Assembly (NCBI GenBank): GCA_030847615.1
Contig: JAUMIR010000004.1
Location: forward strand, 103,120,001 to 103,184,000
DNA from: Gambelia wislizenii
Taxonomy: Eukaryota; Chordata; Lepidosauria; Squamata; Crotaphytidae
DNA: 64,000 nucleotides
Reading direction: 5' to 3'
Shown here: piece after piece, positions 34,737 through 45,350 of the stretch
How the letters are laid out: each line of letters opens with the position of its first letter
Numbering within the stretch: position 1 is the first letter of the stretch
Position numbers and translations under genes: made by a program
Notes under the pieces: generated by a model
What the model was told of the DNA's origin: nothing
The model's input: only the letters and a program-made list of their open reading frames with translations
The model's database searches: none

Positions 34737-35063
34737 GGACTTTTTTGGATGCTGAAAAATAACGCAAGCAGCCTCGTCAGCTTGCGAGGCTGCTGCGCTG
34801 CAAAACATCCGTTTCGCATGACGCTCGCCCCTGCCGGTACTGTTGCGGTACCGCAGGGAAAGTTGAGCGTCATATTTCATCGTTTTTTACTCACGAAACT
34901 TGATCGTGAGTAAAAATCAACGAAATATGACACTCAACTCTCCCCGCGGTACCGCAACAGTACCAGCAGGGGTGCGCGTCATATGAAACGGACGCTTTGC
35001 AGCGCAGCAGCCTCGCAAGCTGACGAGGCTGCTTGCGTTATTTTTCAGTGTCCGAAAAAGTCC
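34737..35063. mobile_element. Harbinger-like MITE, near-perfect CpG-rich palindrome
   Basis: 327 bp bounded by TAG on both sides (34734-34736, 35064-35066). The ends are GGACTTTTTTGGATGCTGAA and TTCAGTGTCCGAAAAAGTCC. Arms of about 150 bases pair with few mismatches: CGCAAGCAGCCTCGTCAGCT against AGCTGACGAGGCTGCTTGCG, and GGTACTGTTGCGGTACCGC against GCGGTACCGCAACAGTACC. The centre is TTTTTTACTCACGAAACTTG then ATCGTGAGTAAAAA. CpGs are retained on both arms, which argues for a recent insertion. No coding capacity. Confidence 0.85.
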
Positions 35064-35194
35064 TAGGTCTACATCACAAAGTGCTACAGTATAAAAATTG
35101 CAGTTAGCCCATACAACCACCCATCCAAAAGGAAACCAGCTATGATGCTGCTATAGCTTGCAGAAGTTGGATGAAAAATACCAGGTATATACAG

Positions 35195-35330
35195 CAGGGG
35201 TGGGAATCATGTAGTCCTCCTGATATTTTTGGACTGGTCCCAGTCCCTCTAGACTATAGAGACAATAGTGAAGGATGCTGAGAAATTCAGCCCATCATAA
35301 TCTGGAGGGCCACATCCCTGACACACAGCA
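35195..35330. repeat. Dispersed repeat, inverted-ended
   Basis: GGGGTGGGAATCATGTAGTC with CTCCTGATATTTTTGGACTG at the left and CATCATAATCTGGAGGGCCA with CATCCCTGACA at the right. Same family as 4550-4655. Confidence 0.55.
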
Positions 35331-35445
35331 TCCCCACTTAGCACTGGGCAAAAGAGAAGAATGTTGCTCAGGCACCCATCTGTACAGATGCATTTTTAGC
35401 TGTACGCACATACTAAGAGGGAATAGAGCTATAGTTAACTGTGTA

Positions 35446-35787
35446 CAGGTTGAGTATCTCTTATCTGAAATTCTTGGGACCAGACGTGTTCCGTATTTTG
35501 GATTTTTATTTTTATTTTGGAATACTTGCATATACATAATGATTTATCTTGGAGATGGGACCCCAGTCTAAATACAAAATTCATTTATGTTTCATATACA
35601 CCTTATAAACATAACCTGAAGGTAATTTTATACACACTATTTTTAATAATTTTGTGCATGAAACAAAGTTTGTGTACATTGACCCATCAGAAAGCAAAGG
35701 TGTCACTATCTCAACCACCCATATGGAAAATTTTGGATTTTGGAGTATTTTGGATTTTGGAATTCTGGATGAGGAAGACTCAACCTA
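35446..35787. mobile_element. Tc1/mariner (Tigger-like) MITE, 342 bp
   Basis: TA-flanked, with the left end CAGGTTGAGTATCTCTTATC and right end GACTCAACCTA. The interior (CATATACATAATGA, CAAAATTCATTTATGTTTC, ATACACCTTATAAACATAAC, CATGAAACAAAGTTTGTGTA) closely resembles, from memory, a non-autonomous Tigger known in mammals. It ends 39 bp from the DIRS element. Confidence 0.75.
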
Positions 35788-35826
35788 TATCTGTAGACTG
35801 CATCTGTACAGCTCAGTATGCATTGT

Positions 35827-36003
35827 AGAATGTTACATTGGGTACTTACCATGAAGGTACTTTCTATAGGGTAGGTGGCAGGAACAATCCATCAGTATTG
35901 GGAAACTAGGACCGCCCAGCTTGAAGCAGGAAGTTGATCTTAGCCCTTGGAATTCAAATCCTTTGCTCTCTATTCCTCCTTTCCATGAGGCCAGTTCTCT
36001 GAA
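35827..36003. repeat. DIRS inverted terminal repeat (element 3' side)
   Basis: 35867-36003 is the reverse complement of 41598-41709, with a 1-base indel, a few substitutions and an indel of about 15 bases near 35950. Core: GGCAGGAACAATCCATCAGT and GCAGGAAGTTGATCTTAGCC. The outermost 40 bases (35827-35866) are absent from the other terminal repeat but copied into the internal complementary region, as in other DIRS elements. Confidence 0.9.
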
Positions 36004-36131
36004 TAGCAAAGCCCTGTAAGCAGAATGAACCTCCTACCTACGGGAAGACAAAAATTTGCATGTTAGAACAGAACAAGTCTTGGGTTTGCGGCCCTGGGGA
36101 CCATTGATACTCTGCAGTCACAGGGTGTGTC

Positions 36132-36236
36132 GGATTGTTCCTGCCACCTACCCTATAGAAAGTACCTTCACGGTAAGTACCCAATGTAACATTCTGTAGG
36201 GTGAGGTGGCAAGAACAATCCATCAGTATTGGGACG
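36132..36236. repeat. DIRS internal complementary region (circle-junction copy)
   Basis: Two halves meet at TCT (36193-36195). 36132-36195 is the reverse complement of 35827-35890 with 1 mismatch in 64. From 36193 to about 36234 it is the reverse complement of 41673-41713 with 2 mismatches in about 42. It therefore represents the joined left and right ends of the element, read inverted. This is what DIRS replication models use as a template to rebuild complete termini. Confidence 0.92.
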
Positions 36237-36281
36237 TACCCAAGCTCATTGATGCCCTAGGGAGGGTGTGACTGCAGGAGA

Positions 36282-37400
36282 CTATGACTCATGGTGTACC
36301 ACTTCATGAAGCACCCTTCTACCGAAGGATGCTTCTGCTGATCTGAATTTGTTCACCTTGTAATGTCTGAAAAAGGTGGATGGGGTACTCCATGTTGCTG
36401 CCTGACAAATTTCAGATATGGGCGAATTTGTCGAAAGCACTGCAGATGTGGCTGCTGATCGCGTTGAGTGTGCCACTACTCCTGAGGGCTGTGGGGTATT
36501 CGCTGCTTTGTATGCCATGAAAATATATGCCTTGATCCATGTCACTAGGGTCTGCCTCAAGACCCTAGATCCCATTGATGCTGGGTTGAATGACACAAAA
36601 AGAGAATCGCAGTGCCTAAAGGTGGACGTGTGCTTGACATAAATCCTCAATGCCCTTCTGACATCCAGTTTGTGCCACAACTTCACCGTTGGGTGAGATG
36701 GTTTAGAGCAAAAGGATGGTAGGACTATCTGCTGGGGCATGTGGAACGATGATAGTACCTTGGGTTGAAATGAAGGGTCCGGGCGAAGGCATATCGAGTC
36801 TGCCTTGAAGGAGCATAGATGTTCCCTCACTGAGAATGCCGTGAGCTCCAATACCCTCCTGGCTGATGTGATAGCGACTAGAAAAGCCACTTTAAGTGAC
36901 AGAACACAGAGTGGAACCTTCCTCAGTGGTTCAAAGGGATGACAAGTCAATTGACAAAGTACCAGGGGTAGTCTCCATGAAGGAAAATGGCAGTGTACCG
37001 GTGGTAAAAGCAATGTCGCCCCTCTCAGGAACCTCCTGATGTGTGGGTGATTCGAGATCCTACCTCCCTGTGGGTATTGGATGAAGGCCGCCAGGGCGGC
37101 CACTTGTCTCTTCAGGGTATTCAGTCGAAGGTTGTTGTCAAGACCTCTCTGCAAGAAGGTCAGGATTTGTCAAGTTGTAGCCTTGAGTGGGTTTAGATTC
37201 TCTGTGGGGCACCATTGTGAGAAAACCTTCCATGTGGCCTGGTAAATCCTCTTAGTAGATGGGCGACAAGAAGCTAAAAGAGTGTCTATTACCTTTTCAT
37301 CATAGCCACACTCTCTCAGAGCCTGCCGTTCAGTCTCCACGCTGTCAGCTGTAACCAGGTTACATCTGGGTGGTTGACTGGGCCCTGCTGAAGGAGATCT
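36282..37400 (-). pseudogene. DIRS tyrosine recombinase, one in-frame stop
   Basis: The frame runs from about 37400 down to the natural stop at 36282. A TGA at 37172-37170 interrupts it, after SQWCPTENLNPLKATT and before QILTF. Numbering the 290 residues from 37154, the conserved catalytic Arg lies in ITSARRVLEL (about 99-100), the His-x-x-Arg box is HSTR (229-232), and Trp255 is followed by the nucleophile Tyr265 in FFRHY. All residues needed for strand cleavage remain. The upstream part of the longer frame (to 37736) overlaps the RNase H/downstream frame and is probably not recombinase. Function in the family: integration of the circular DNA copy in the nucleus. Confidence 0.9.
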
Positions 37401-37507
37401 GGTTGTGACTGGAGTTGCATCGGGGGCCTGACGGACATTTCTGTCAGATCCGAGAACCACGGTCACCATGGCCAATGGGGGGTGATCATCACTACCTGGG
37501 CCCCTTC

Positions 37508-38520
37508 CTATTGAATTTTCCTGCATACCTTCCCTATCAATGGGAAGGGTGGAAAGAGGTATAGTAGGCCTTTCGGCCAGGGGGAGCATAAGGTATCTAT
37601 GCCCTCTGCTCCCTGTTGGGGAAACTGGGAGAAAAACCAAGGTAGTTTTGCGTTCTGAGGTAACACGAACAGGTCCACTGACATCTCCCCGAAATTGTCT
37701 TGGATGTGTAGGAAGGTTTCCTGATGTAGTTCCCATTCACCTGGTGACACTGTGTGCCTGCTTAGGAAGTCGGTTTGCATGTTCACTTCTCTATGTAGGT
37801 GTTGCGCCGACAGTGAGCTAACTGTCGATTCCGCCCAGAGGAAAAGCATCTCTGATTCTGCGTGTAAGGAATCTTGATCTGCCCTGTCTCACAATGTAGG
37901 ATCGTGTCGTTGTATTGTCTGTCAATAGCAGGACGTGACGGTCCCTCAATAGGGGCGAGAAGTGTTCCAGGGTTAATCGCGCTGCCCTGAGATCCAGCCA
38001 ATTTATGCTGTGCCATTGATCCTCTGGGCCCCATAGTCCTTGAACCACCTGGACCTGGCAATGGGCTCCCCATCCTCTGAGGCTTGCATCTGATGTAACC
38101 CCCACTTGTTGACTGATTGTCAGTGGTGAGCCTCTGGCAAGGTTCCTCTTGTGTGTCCACCACTGAAGTGATACCTTCAATGTGTGTGGGATGGCCAAGG
38201 TGAAGCTCTCCCTCCGCGTTATTCGATCCTGGTGTGGGAGAAGCAATGTGTGAAGTGGCCTGGAATGGAATCTGGCCCATGGTACCACTTGGATTGCTGA
38301 TATCATCAGTCCGAATAGACAACCTAGTGATGCGATTGTGGCTCTTTGCTTTCTTCTTACTTCGCTCGCTTCCCAATGAAGCGACTCTTGCTTTTCTTTT
38401 GATAGAGTGACAGAGTAGTCCACTGTGTCGAGTTGGACCCCCAGGTGTGTTATCCATTGTGACGGGGTGAGTGTACTCTTCTTGAAGTTTATTATGAAGC
38501 TGTGGTTTTGTAGACAGTTC
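37508..38520 (-). pseudogene. DIRS RNase H and downstream (methyltransferase-like) domain, frameshifted
   Basis: RNase H lies in the frame 38423-37818: SDASLRGWGA (catalytic Asp at residue 112), INWLDLRA (usual Glu replaced by Asp) and LLLTDNTTTRSYI (Asp 169). A frameshift moves the next motif, HLHREVNMQTDFLSR, to the frame 37849-37508. That frame continues VDLFVLPQN and LYLFPPFPLIGKV, the region some authors compare to DAM-like methyltransferases. The junction with the RT frame near 38450-38520 is also frameshifted. Compare the usual pattern H-x-G-x-x-N-x-x-A-D in active elements. Confidence 0.85.
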
Positions 38521-39330
38521 AGTTTCTTGAATGTCCCTCAGGTCATTGTCCTTTGAGGTCGCTCGTAGCAGGATGTCAGCCAGGTATGGGTATAGGTGTA
38601 TTCCCTTGGATCGAAGGTGGGCCATCAGCACCACCATTACCTTGGTAAACACCCTTGGGGCCGTAGAGAGGCTGAACGGGAGGGCTCTGAACTGGTAGTG
38701 TTCTTCGCCAAACGCAAAGCTGAGGAAGTGCCTGCTGTTCAGGTGAATCTCGATGTGGAGGTAGGCTTCTGACAAATCCAGAGAGGCTAGGAAGTCGCAT
38801 TCCTGCACTGCCTCCCTTATTGACGATAGGGTTTCCATCCAGAAACAGTTGTAGGTAAGAAAGGAGTTTGTGAACTTTCGGTCTAAGACTGATCTTAGGC
38901 TCCCATCCTTTTGGGTACTGTGAAGAAGTAGGAGTACACCCCTGAGAAACATTCTGTACTTGGGACTTCTTCTATGGTATCTATCACTAGTAGGTGGTCT
39001 ATGGCTGATCTGAGGTTCCTTGCCTTCTGCTGGTTTGATGGGACTGGTGCAGGCAGGAAACGGTTCCTTGGTCTTGTGTTGAACTCCACCTTGTAACCGT
39101 GGGTTATGGTCTCCAGTACCAACCTCTCTGTGGTGGAGTTCGACCAAGTACTTAGGAACCTTGATAGCCTTCTGCCCACTGGGATCATTTTCAAGTCAGG
39201 ATTGTTGGTGGGAGGAGCCCCTCTGTGACTGGGCTCCCCCTCTGCGACTGGATGTGTGACGAATAACATAGTTGGTCCTTGACCATGCTGGTCTGGAGGA
39301 ATGGTAGTCCACACGTCTGCCATTGCGCCT
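38450..39330 (-). pseudogene. DIRS reverse transcriptase, frameshifted and active site altered
   Basis: The N-terminal part is in frame 39323-38895 (GRRLSRFLSTWSNSTTERLV, HGYKVEFNTRPRNRFL, YSYFFTVPKR). A shift near 38905 moves the fingers/palm to the frame 39147-37783: DGSLRSVLDRKF, DLSEAYLHIEI (motif A aspartate at about residue 124), RALPFSLSTAPRVF (motif B). The catalytic box reads YPYLADILL. In the usual YLDD box the first Asp of the pair is here Ala (GCT, complement of 38578-38580). The copy cannot polymerise DNA. N-terminal residues of the 454-residue frame before about 75 are out of register. Confidence 0.88.
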
Positions 39331-41293
39331 GAAGTGATGAAAGGAATTGTTGTAGTATGATGTACGCCTTGGTGTTTTCTTGTCCTGTCTCCGGCTTGTT
39401 GAGGGCATGGCTTGTTTCTTATCCTTTGTCTCCACCAAGATATCTTTAAGCGCTTCCTCGCTGAACAACTTGGCCCCTTTGAAGGCTGCTGTTGCTAGGG
39501 CGTTTCTGGACTGAGCATCCACGTCCCAGTGTTTGACCCAAAGTGATCTTTGTGTGAGGTTAGTTGCTCCCATTGCCCTAGCTGCGAACGTCAGGGAATC
39601 CTGCGATGAGTTGGCGATCAAGTGTAGTGCATGTTGAATCCTATTGAATGCTTTATGGAGTGATCTGGTGTCCAGGTCTTCTGTCTCCATGATCTCTTGC
39701 AACCTGATGATGGTGGCCCAGGATATCAGGGCGGTGGCCAGTGAGGCCCTAATGCTCAGAGCCAAGGCTTCATACGATTTCTTCAATGCTCCATCCACTC
39801 TCTTCTCATAGGGGTCCTTGAAGGACCCATCTCCCTCTTTAGGCACCAACGAATTGGAAACCATGGAGCCCACCAGCCTGTCGACCACCGGGGTCTTCAG
39901 CCTGTCCAGTACTTCCTTAGGGAAGTTGTAAAACCTTTGAGCTGCTGTCATGCCCCGCCTACCTGCAGCGGGCTTGTCCCATTCTTCAGAGACTTGGTTC
40001 CAGAATGCCCTTCGGAATGGGAATACAGGCTTCCTTGCCTTATTTGACGGCATCAGAGCCACCACCGTTTCGCTCGTTGGCGCATGGGGGTCTTCATTGT
40101 TATCCTGTTGCGGGGTTGGGATTTCCAGTGCTGCCAGTGCTTTATTCAAGAGGTAGGTAAATTTGTCCCCTTGAAAGATCCTATCCTTTGTTTCTGGTTC
40201 TGAGGTATCAGAATCAGAAAGCTCCCCGTCCTCTCTGCCTAATGGTATAAGATCATTGTTGTTCCCCTAAGGGATCATTAACCAAGGCCGCCCGCCGAAC
40301 CAGATCCTCCCCCTCAGAGGCCCTGTCTGACTCCTCGGATGAGTGTCTCAAGGGGGGGGCTTCCTTTTTTTACTGTGTTCTTGGTGGCGAGGGGGTTCCT
40401 CCCTCATATTCCGTGGAAGTTGAGTGGCTCGTAGCCTCCCATTACCAGATCCCTGTGATCCCTTAGCCTTGCTGGGAACCATGGGTGCTCTTAGGCTTTG
40501 GTCCCCATTGTTACCCTCTGCCTTTTTATTGATGCCTGAGGGGCCAAGGAGGCTATCTTGGGAGTCCTCCTGGTCTGACAGGAGGGCATCTGAGAGCAAC
40601 CTCAGAGCTAGCCTAATGGACTCCTTTTTAGCCCTAATGTGCTCCTCTCTTTCTGTGTCCTTGGAGTCCCCTGAGTCCCCCTGGTCTCTGGGCTCTTCCT
40701 CCCCTCCCTGGACCTGATCCAGGAGGTCTTCCCCCGGGATTCAATTAAGTTCTCTGCCTCCTCCTCCTCACTGGAGGAGACTGTGTCGTGTTCTAGCCGT
40801 CTGGCCACTGAAGCCGCTGCTGCTGAAGCAGCTTCCAAATCGCGCTTGGGGAAGGTTTCTCTGATGACTTCCCACAGCGCCTCCCCTGCAAGGACCCCTC
40901 TTATCCCCTCTGAAGCCTTCTTGCCCGTCTCAGAGCAACGCTCATATTCCATGTGGGAATTGTGTGTGGGGGGCTGGGAGGACAGCTCAGCCCCCATGGT
41001 TCCCATATCTCCTGGCTGCTTGCCCCTTGCTGCGTCCTTTGTCCATGGCTGGGGCTGCTTTGCCTTGGGCATGCTCCCAGAGTGGTCGCCGGTGAGGGCC
41101 TTCTCCATCTCTCTTGCTGCCCTCCTCTGGGCCACCGGAATGGTCTGGTGGCCAGAGGAGGCTGAAGCAGAGTCCGAAGTCGAGGATCCTCTGGAGCCAC
41201 CATTTTGGGGGCTAGAGGCCTCCATGGCTCCCTTCTGTTGCCACTCTGTGTTGCCCAGTTTTGCACTGTCAGCGGCTCCTCTGCTTCCCCCAT
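39196..41293 (-). pseudogene. DIRS gag-like region, broken into frames
   Basis: The C-terminal two thirds is an open frame of 317 residues (40149-39196). Its helical, conserved part includes AQRFYNFPKEVLDRLKTPVV, DRLVGSMVSNSLVP and TFAARAMGATNLTQR, and it has a basic tail rich in Arg and Ser. The N-terminal part is charged and low-complexity (41225-40608, SSSEEEEAENL) and sits in another frame. A third frame covers 40599-40348. Disruptions fall near 40605, near a G-run at 40351-40358 and near 40265. Gag of DIRS elements is the structural, nucleic-acid-binding protein. No zinc knuckle is visible. Confidence 0.7.
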
Positions 41294-41597
41294 GGCCGTG
41301 TAACCGTGAGCAGAAAGGTAGTGAGAGACAAGGCAGACGGTCAGGAGGAAGGCAGGGGAAAACTGCAGAGCGAGTGAGGAAGCCGGGATAAAGAGTGGAG
41401 CAAGTGAGGCAGCCGGACAGGGGGGCCAGATCGGGAGAGTGGGAAGACTGAAGGATTTTTTTTAAAAGGGTTAGAGGAGCTCTTAAAAAGATAGGAGGGG
41501 AGATGGTGGAGGTTTAGAAGGTATACCAAAGTAAGGAAAAAGATAGGTCCAGAGGAGTGAAAAACCTGTTCTTGCTGGGTGAAGCAGGAAGTTGAAC

Positions 41598-41713
41598 TGG
41601 CCTCGTGGAAAGGAGGAGTAGAGCACAAGGGCTAAGATCAACTTCCTGCTTTGAGCTGGGCAGTCCTAGTTTCCCAATACTGATGGATTGTTCCTGCCAC
41701 TTCACCCTACAGA
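41598..41713. repeat. DIRS inverted terminal repeat (element 5' side)
   Basis: Reverse complement of the left repeat: GGCTAAGATCAACTTCCTGC, CTAGTTTCCCAATACTGATG, GATTGTTCCTGCCAC. It ends CACCCTACAGA and lacks the 40-base extension found at the other terminus, which is normal asymmetry for DIRS ends. Confidence 0.9.
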
Positions 41714-41714
41714 A

Positions 41715-44214
41715 AAGAATGTATCAAAAAGGAAATTGGTTCTCAAATCAGTGTGCTTGCACACATGTTGTCCCAAAATGCAGTCCATTGATGCTTGGGG
41801 CCATAAGGAAGCACCTGTCCAAGAGGATGAAAACCAAAAATTCCTTTTTGAATTTATAATGCATGGCAAATGTAGGATGAAAAGTGAGTGGCCAACTAAA
41901 AAGAAAGACGGCAAGCCTATTGTATATTGTAAGCATGCACCTTTATAGTCTGTCTTAAAAGAAATTAGGAAACCAATTTTTAGATTTCAAGGATCTGAAG
42001 TAAATCTTTAATATTTTATCATAATCCATAAATATTTACACAAATGGACCTTCTCTGTGTATTGTAAGCCCACCAGAGGTTTACACATTTTTAGCAAATA
42101 CAGCTAATAAAACCTTACAATTCCCTTTCCCAAGGCTACTATCAACCAATGCTTTATTCACCCTCACCAGATCAAAAGCAGTGAGGAAACAAGCAGCCAA
42201 CTGATGAGTCAGATTCATTAATAATTTGTCCGACCCTTGTGAAAGGATGCCCAATTTGTGGAGAAATGACCAAAAGAGAAGCTAATTAAATCCCTGGGAG
42301 ATCTACTTGAAATCCCTTTTGTGCTCTCTTCTTTGCTACTACTAATAATTATTTTAGGAAAAAGGTGGAATATGAACAGACATGTATCAAGACTTGGAAT
42401 TATAGACCTTTTGGCTTTTAATCAGTGGTGTCAAATATCTTTAGGATGCCTTTTACAATTCCAGTGAGGCTGATCAAGGTGGGTAAGGATTAATTTACAA
42501 GACAGATAAAGTAATGTAACAGCTAAGAAGATGCAAACATCAAATTGAAATTGTAGTCAGATCTAGTAGATACCAAAGCACTCCTCCCTAAGGGAGGAAT
42601 ACTGCTAAGGTCAGTGGGCAAGATGAAAATTGTGGTATTCAAACTGAAATAAGCTTTACTCACTTCATTCAATTTGCATAAATAATTTCATTGGTACTCT
42701 AAAGTCTGGGATGAACTATCCTTTTCTAATAATAGTTATAACCATATACAATGGCACATATTGTGCATTACTGAGGAATGTAAACAGTCACCTACTGTAT
42801 GTTATTCAAATGCTATGCATGGTAAAGACACTAAGCATATCTACAACCATTTCATGGCACCTCCCCCCACATCATCACCAAAAAATATTGCCTGAAAAGT
42901 AATACTTTTTCAATTCTCTATCATTTTTGCAGAATTTTGACATCGAATATTTCTCTCTCCCCCGCCCCCACATACACCAGAAAGAAAGGGGAATAAAATA
43001 AGGAATAATGAACTATTCACCAAACAGAAAAAGGACTGAACATTTAATTAAAGGCATAAAAAAAACCTTGGGAGCTTCAGCACTTCTTTGCCTGTACACA
43101 CTGGAAAAGCTGGTGCTGCAAATGTATCTGAAATTTTATAAGTGATTGCAAGTCTTACCTGAAAATGCACAGAGGGCCATACATAAAACACAATGACTTT
43201 TAGCCACATAGAATCTCAAATTATGCAACAAAGAATGGCAAATCCAAAAGGTCTAGTATGGAAGCAACCGGTCATTTTGAATATAACTATCAAGCTAGAG
43301 TGGGCATTCTAGTGTTGGTAGTGATTAACAATACAGTAATTGCACAAAAAGGACAGCAAACGTAAGTGGGCATTACCTCCAAATATGAAACTAAGGTACT
43401 GTGTGTAATAAAGTAAGAAAGTCAAGACACTTTGTAGTTATTTTAAACATTCTTATATCAAAATATAATTTCATAAATACTTGGCAAATCACAGCCACAG
43501 TGAATTTACAGAAGGCAGTACATTGCTCTGCATCCCTGCTTTTCCTCTCCATTTTCTAGTTCGAATCTGATTATAAAAAAATGCTACAATGTGGAAATGT
43601 CCAATGTCAGTTTATACTTGTGCAGTTTAAAAAAAAGCTGTGATGTTTAACAGAAATGTCCAGATTAGGTGAGAGTATATATTCTTGCAAAAGAGAACTC
43701 TCCAAAATGACATTGCTCAGTTCATTTAATTCTAATAGTGCCCAGAAAGAATAGCCACTTTGTTTGTCTACAGCATACATTGTGCCAATACTACAGGCAC
43801 AAGGAAAGATAATATCTGCTGGTAATGCCAAGCACTGAAGAAGAGCTATACTTCCGTTCTTCCTTAAGTATACTTAGGAGCTCAAATTCCAAGGGGGGAA
43901 ATCAAGGGAACAGATTACAGCACAGGGAAATGGGCTGATGCCATTTTAAAAGCTTTACTCATACTCATTCAGTATTCATTTAACAAGATAAGCCCTTGCA
44001 GTGCTTCCACAGGGCAAAGCAGCCAGCACTATGCTATAGGGACATTGAGAATTTCAGAAGGTGAAAGCCCTCAATAAAGATTTAACTACAAACATTCCTC
44101 TGAGAGTAGCCTTTGCTCACATATTATATGCCCTTCTCTTACACAGCAATGGCCCTTTTATCCTGAATCTCTTTACACCATGTAAAACACAAAAACAGCC
44201 AAGTATTTGTTAGA
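41715..44214. other. No gene recognised
   Basis: AT-rich non-coding DNA. 42338-42390 (TACTAATAATTATTTTAGGA, AAAAGGTGGAATATGAAC) may be a scrap of an L2-type tail. Minus frame 43607-43831 has no domain. Confidence 0.5.
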
Positions 44215-44372
44215 ATTGTCTTGTTTTGAAGTAAGGTTTTCAAGGTAGAAGACTTCAGAAGTGGTTTACCATTGCCTTCTTCTGTTCAATACTAGCAAGC
44301 ATTACCTATGTTAGACTTGTTAGAATCCCTTATATTCCAGCCAGGTTAGAATCCCTTATATTCCAGCCAGGT
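44215..44372. repeat. Possible antisense 5S-SINE scrap and a 26-bp tandem duplication
   Basis: 44225-44285 (AGGTTTTCAAGGTAGAAGAC, TCAGAAGTGGTTTACCATTG, CCTTCTTCTG) resembles the inverted body of a 5S-derived SINE. Directly after, GTTAGAATCCCTTATATTCC then AGCCAG is repeated twice in tandem (about 44319-44372). Confidence 0.45.
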
Positions 44373-44689
44373 TATATTCTCATGCCCTGGAAAGCAGCAT
44401 TTTAGCCCCCAAGAGTGATGTTCTGTTGCAGAACCCACCTGGACCTAGACCCATAACACGTGCATTCTGTAGCACAGTCACCTGAAAAGTTGTAAATAAT
44501 GGATGGAATCATGACAGTATCTTACATGTTAGTTCTCTAAAAGAAGTGGCTGGACATTTCTGTCTGAGGTCCAATATCTGCATTCAGTTCAAAGCTGTAG
44601 AAATGGACCTGTAAAAGTAGTGCTGTTGCACAGAAGATGTACATTTTTGGTCATTGCATATATGTCTGAGCCTGATATTGGTAGTATCA

Positions 44690-45085
44690 TAGAATCATAG
44701 AATTCTAGAGTTGGAAAAGACCACGAGGACCATCCAGTCCAACCCCCTGCCATGCAGGAATACACAATCAAAGCATTCCTGACAGATGGCCATCCAGCCT
44801 CTGTTTAAAGACCTCCAAGGAAGGAGACCTCACCATGCTCCGAGGGAGTGTGTTCCACTGCCGAACAGCTCTTACTGTCAAAAAATTCCTCCTAATGTTG
44901 AGGTGGAATCTGTTCCTGGAGCTTGCATCCATTGTTCCATGTTCTAGTCTCTGGAGCAGCAGAAAACAAGCTTGCTCCATCCTCAATGTGACACCCCTTG
45001 AAATACTTAAACAGGGCTATCATATCGCCCTTTAACCATCTTTTTTCCAGGCTAAACATACCCAGCTCCCTTCAGTTATACATTC
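44690..45085 (-). mobile_element. CR1 LINE 3' end, antisense
   Basis: The plus strand begins ATCATAGAATCATAGAATTC and GTTGGAAAAGACCAC, the inverted CR1 tail. On the minus strand the frame 44986-44768 reads LNIRRNFLTVRAVRQWNTLP and SPSLEVFKQRLDGHLSGML, the conserved CR1 RT C-terminus, ending at a natural stop. 5' truncated within the C-terminal region. Confidence 0.9.
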
Positions 45086-45350
45086 AATTACAAATTAGGT
45101 TGTACAACCTTGTTATTCCACACAAGGATCACATATGACAATCAGTGTATAAATGCCCATGCAGATCCCAGCTAATGTTCCAAATTTTAGCTGTATGCCA
45201 CATATTATTTTTCTCTCTCCAAAAATAAACAGTTGAGACAATATATGTCTTAAAAACCTATTGATTTTTGCTACTGAAATAATTTTCGTTGCAGTGATTC
45301 TAACATACCGGGCCACGGATACTCCGTGCCAATTTTTGGCAAAGTATGAA

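Larger units (their letters stand above)
35827..41713 (-). mobile_element. DIRS-type tyrosine-recombinase retrotransposon, complete structure
   Basis: About 5.89 kb, read on the minus strand. In element order it has a 5' inverted terminal repeat (about 41598-41713), gag-like region, reverse transcriptase, RNase H and downstream domain, tyrosine recombinase, internal complementary region (36132-36236) and 3' inverted terminal repeat (35827-36003). This order is diagnostic of DIRS elements, which replicate through a circular DNA intermediate joined by a tyrosine recombinase. No target duplication is expected or seen. The outer bases AGAA start the left end and close the right end, so the right border is uncertain by 1 bp. 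Several frameshifts and stops make this copy non-coding. Confidence 0.92.

Noticed and set aside
34737..35063. CRISPR-like or bacterial attachment site because of strong dyads
   Set aside because: No repeat-spacer array. The single palindrome with target duplication in a vertebrate repeat context is a MITE.
40783..41391. 202-residue plus-strand frame within the DIRS element
   Set aside because: It is the shadow of the gag-like region on the opposite strand. The DIRS coding direction is minus throughout.
35827..41713. An endogenous retrovirus or LTR retrotransposon
   Set aside because: Terminal repeats are inverted, not direct. There is no protease, DDE integrase or primer-binding site, and a tyrosine recombinase is present.
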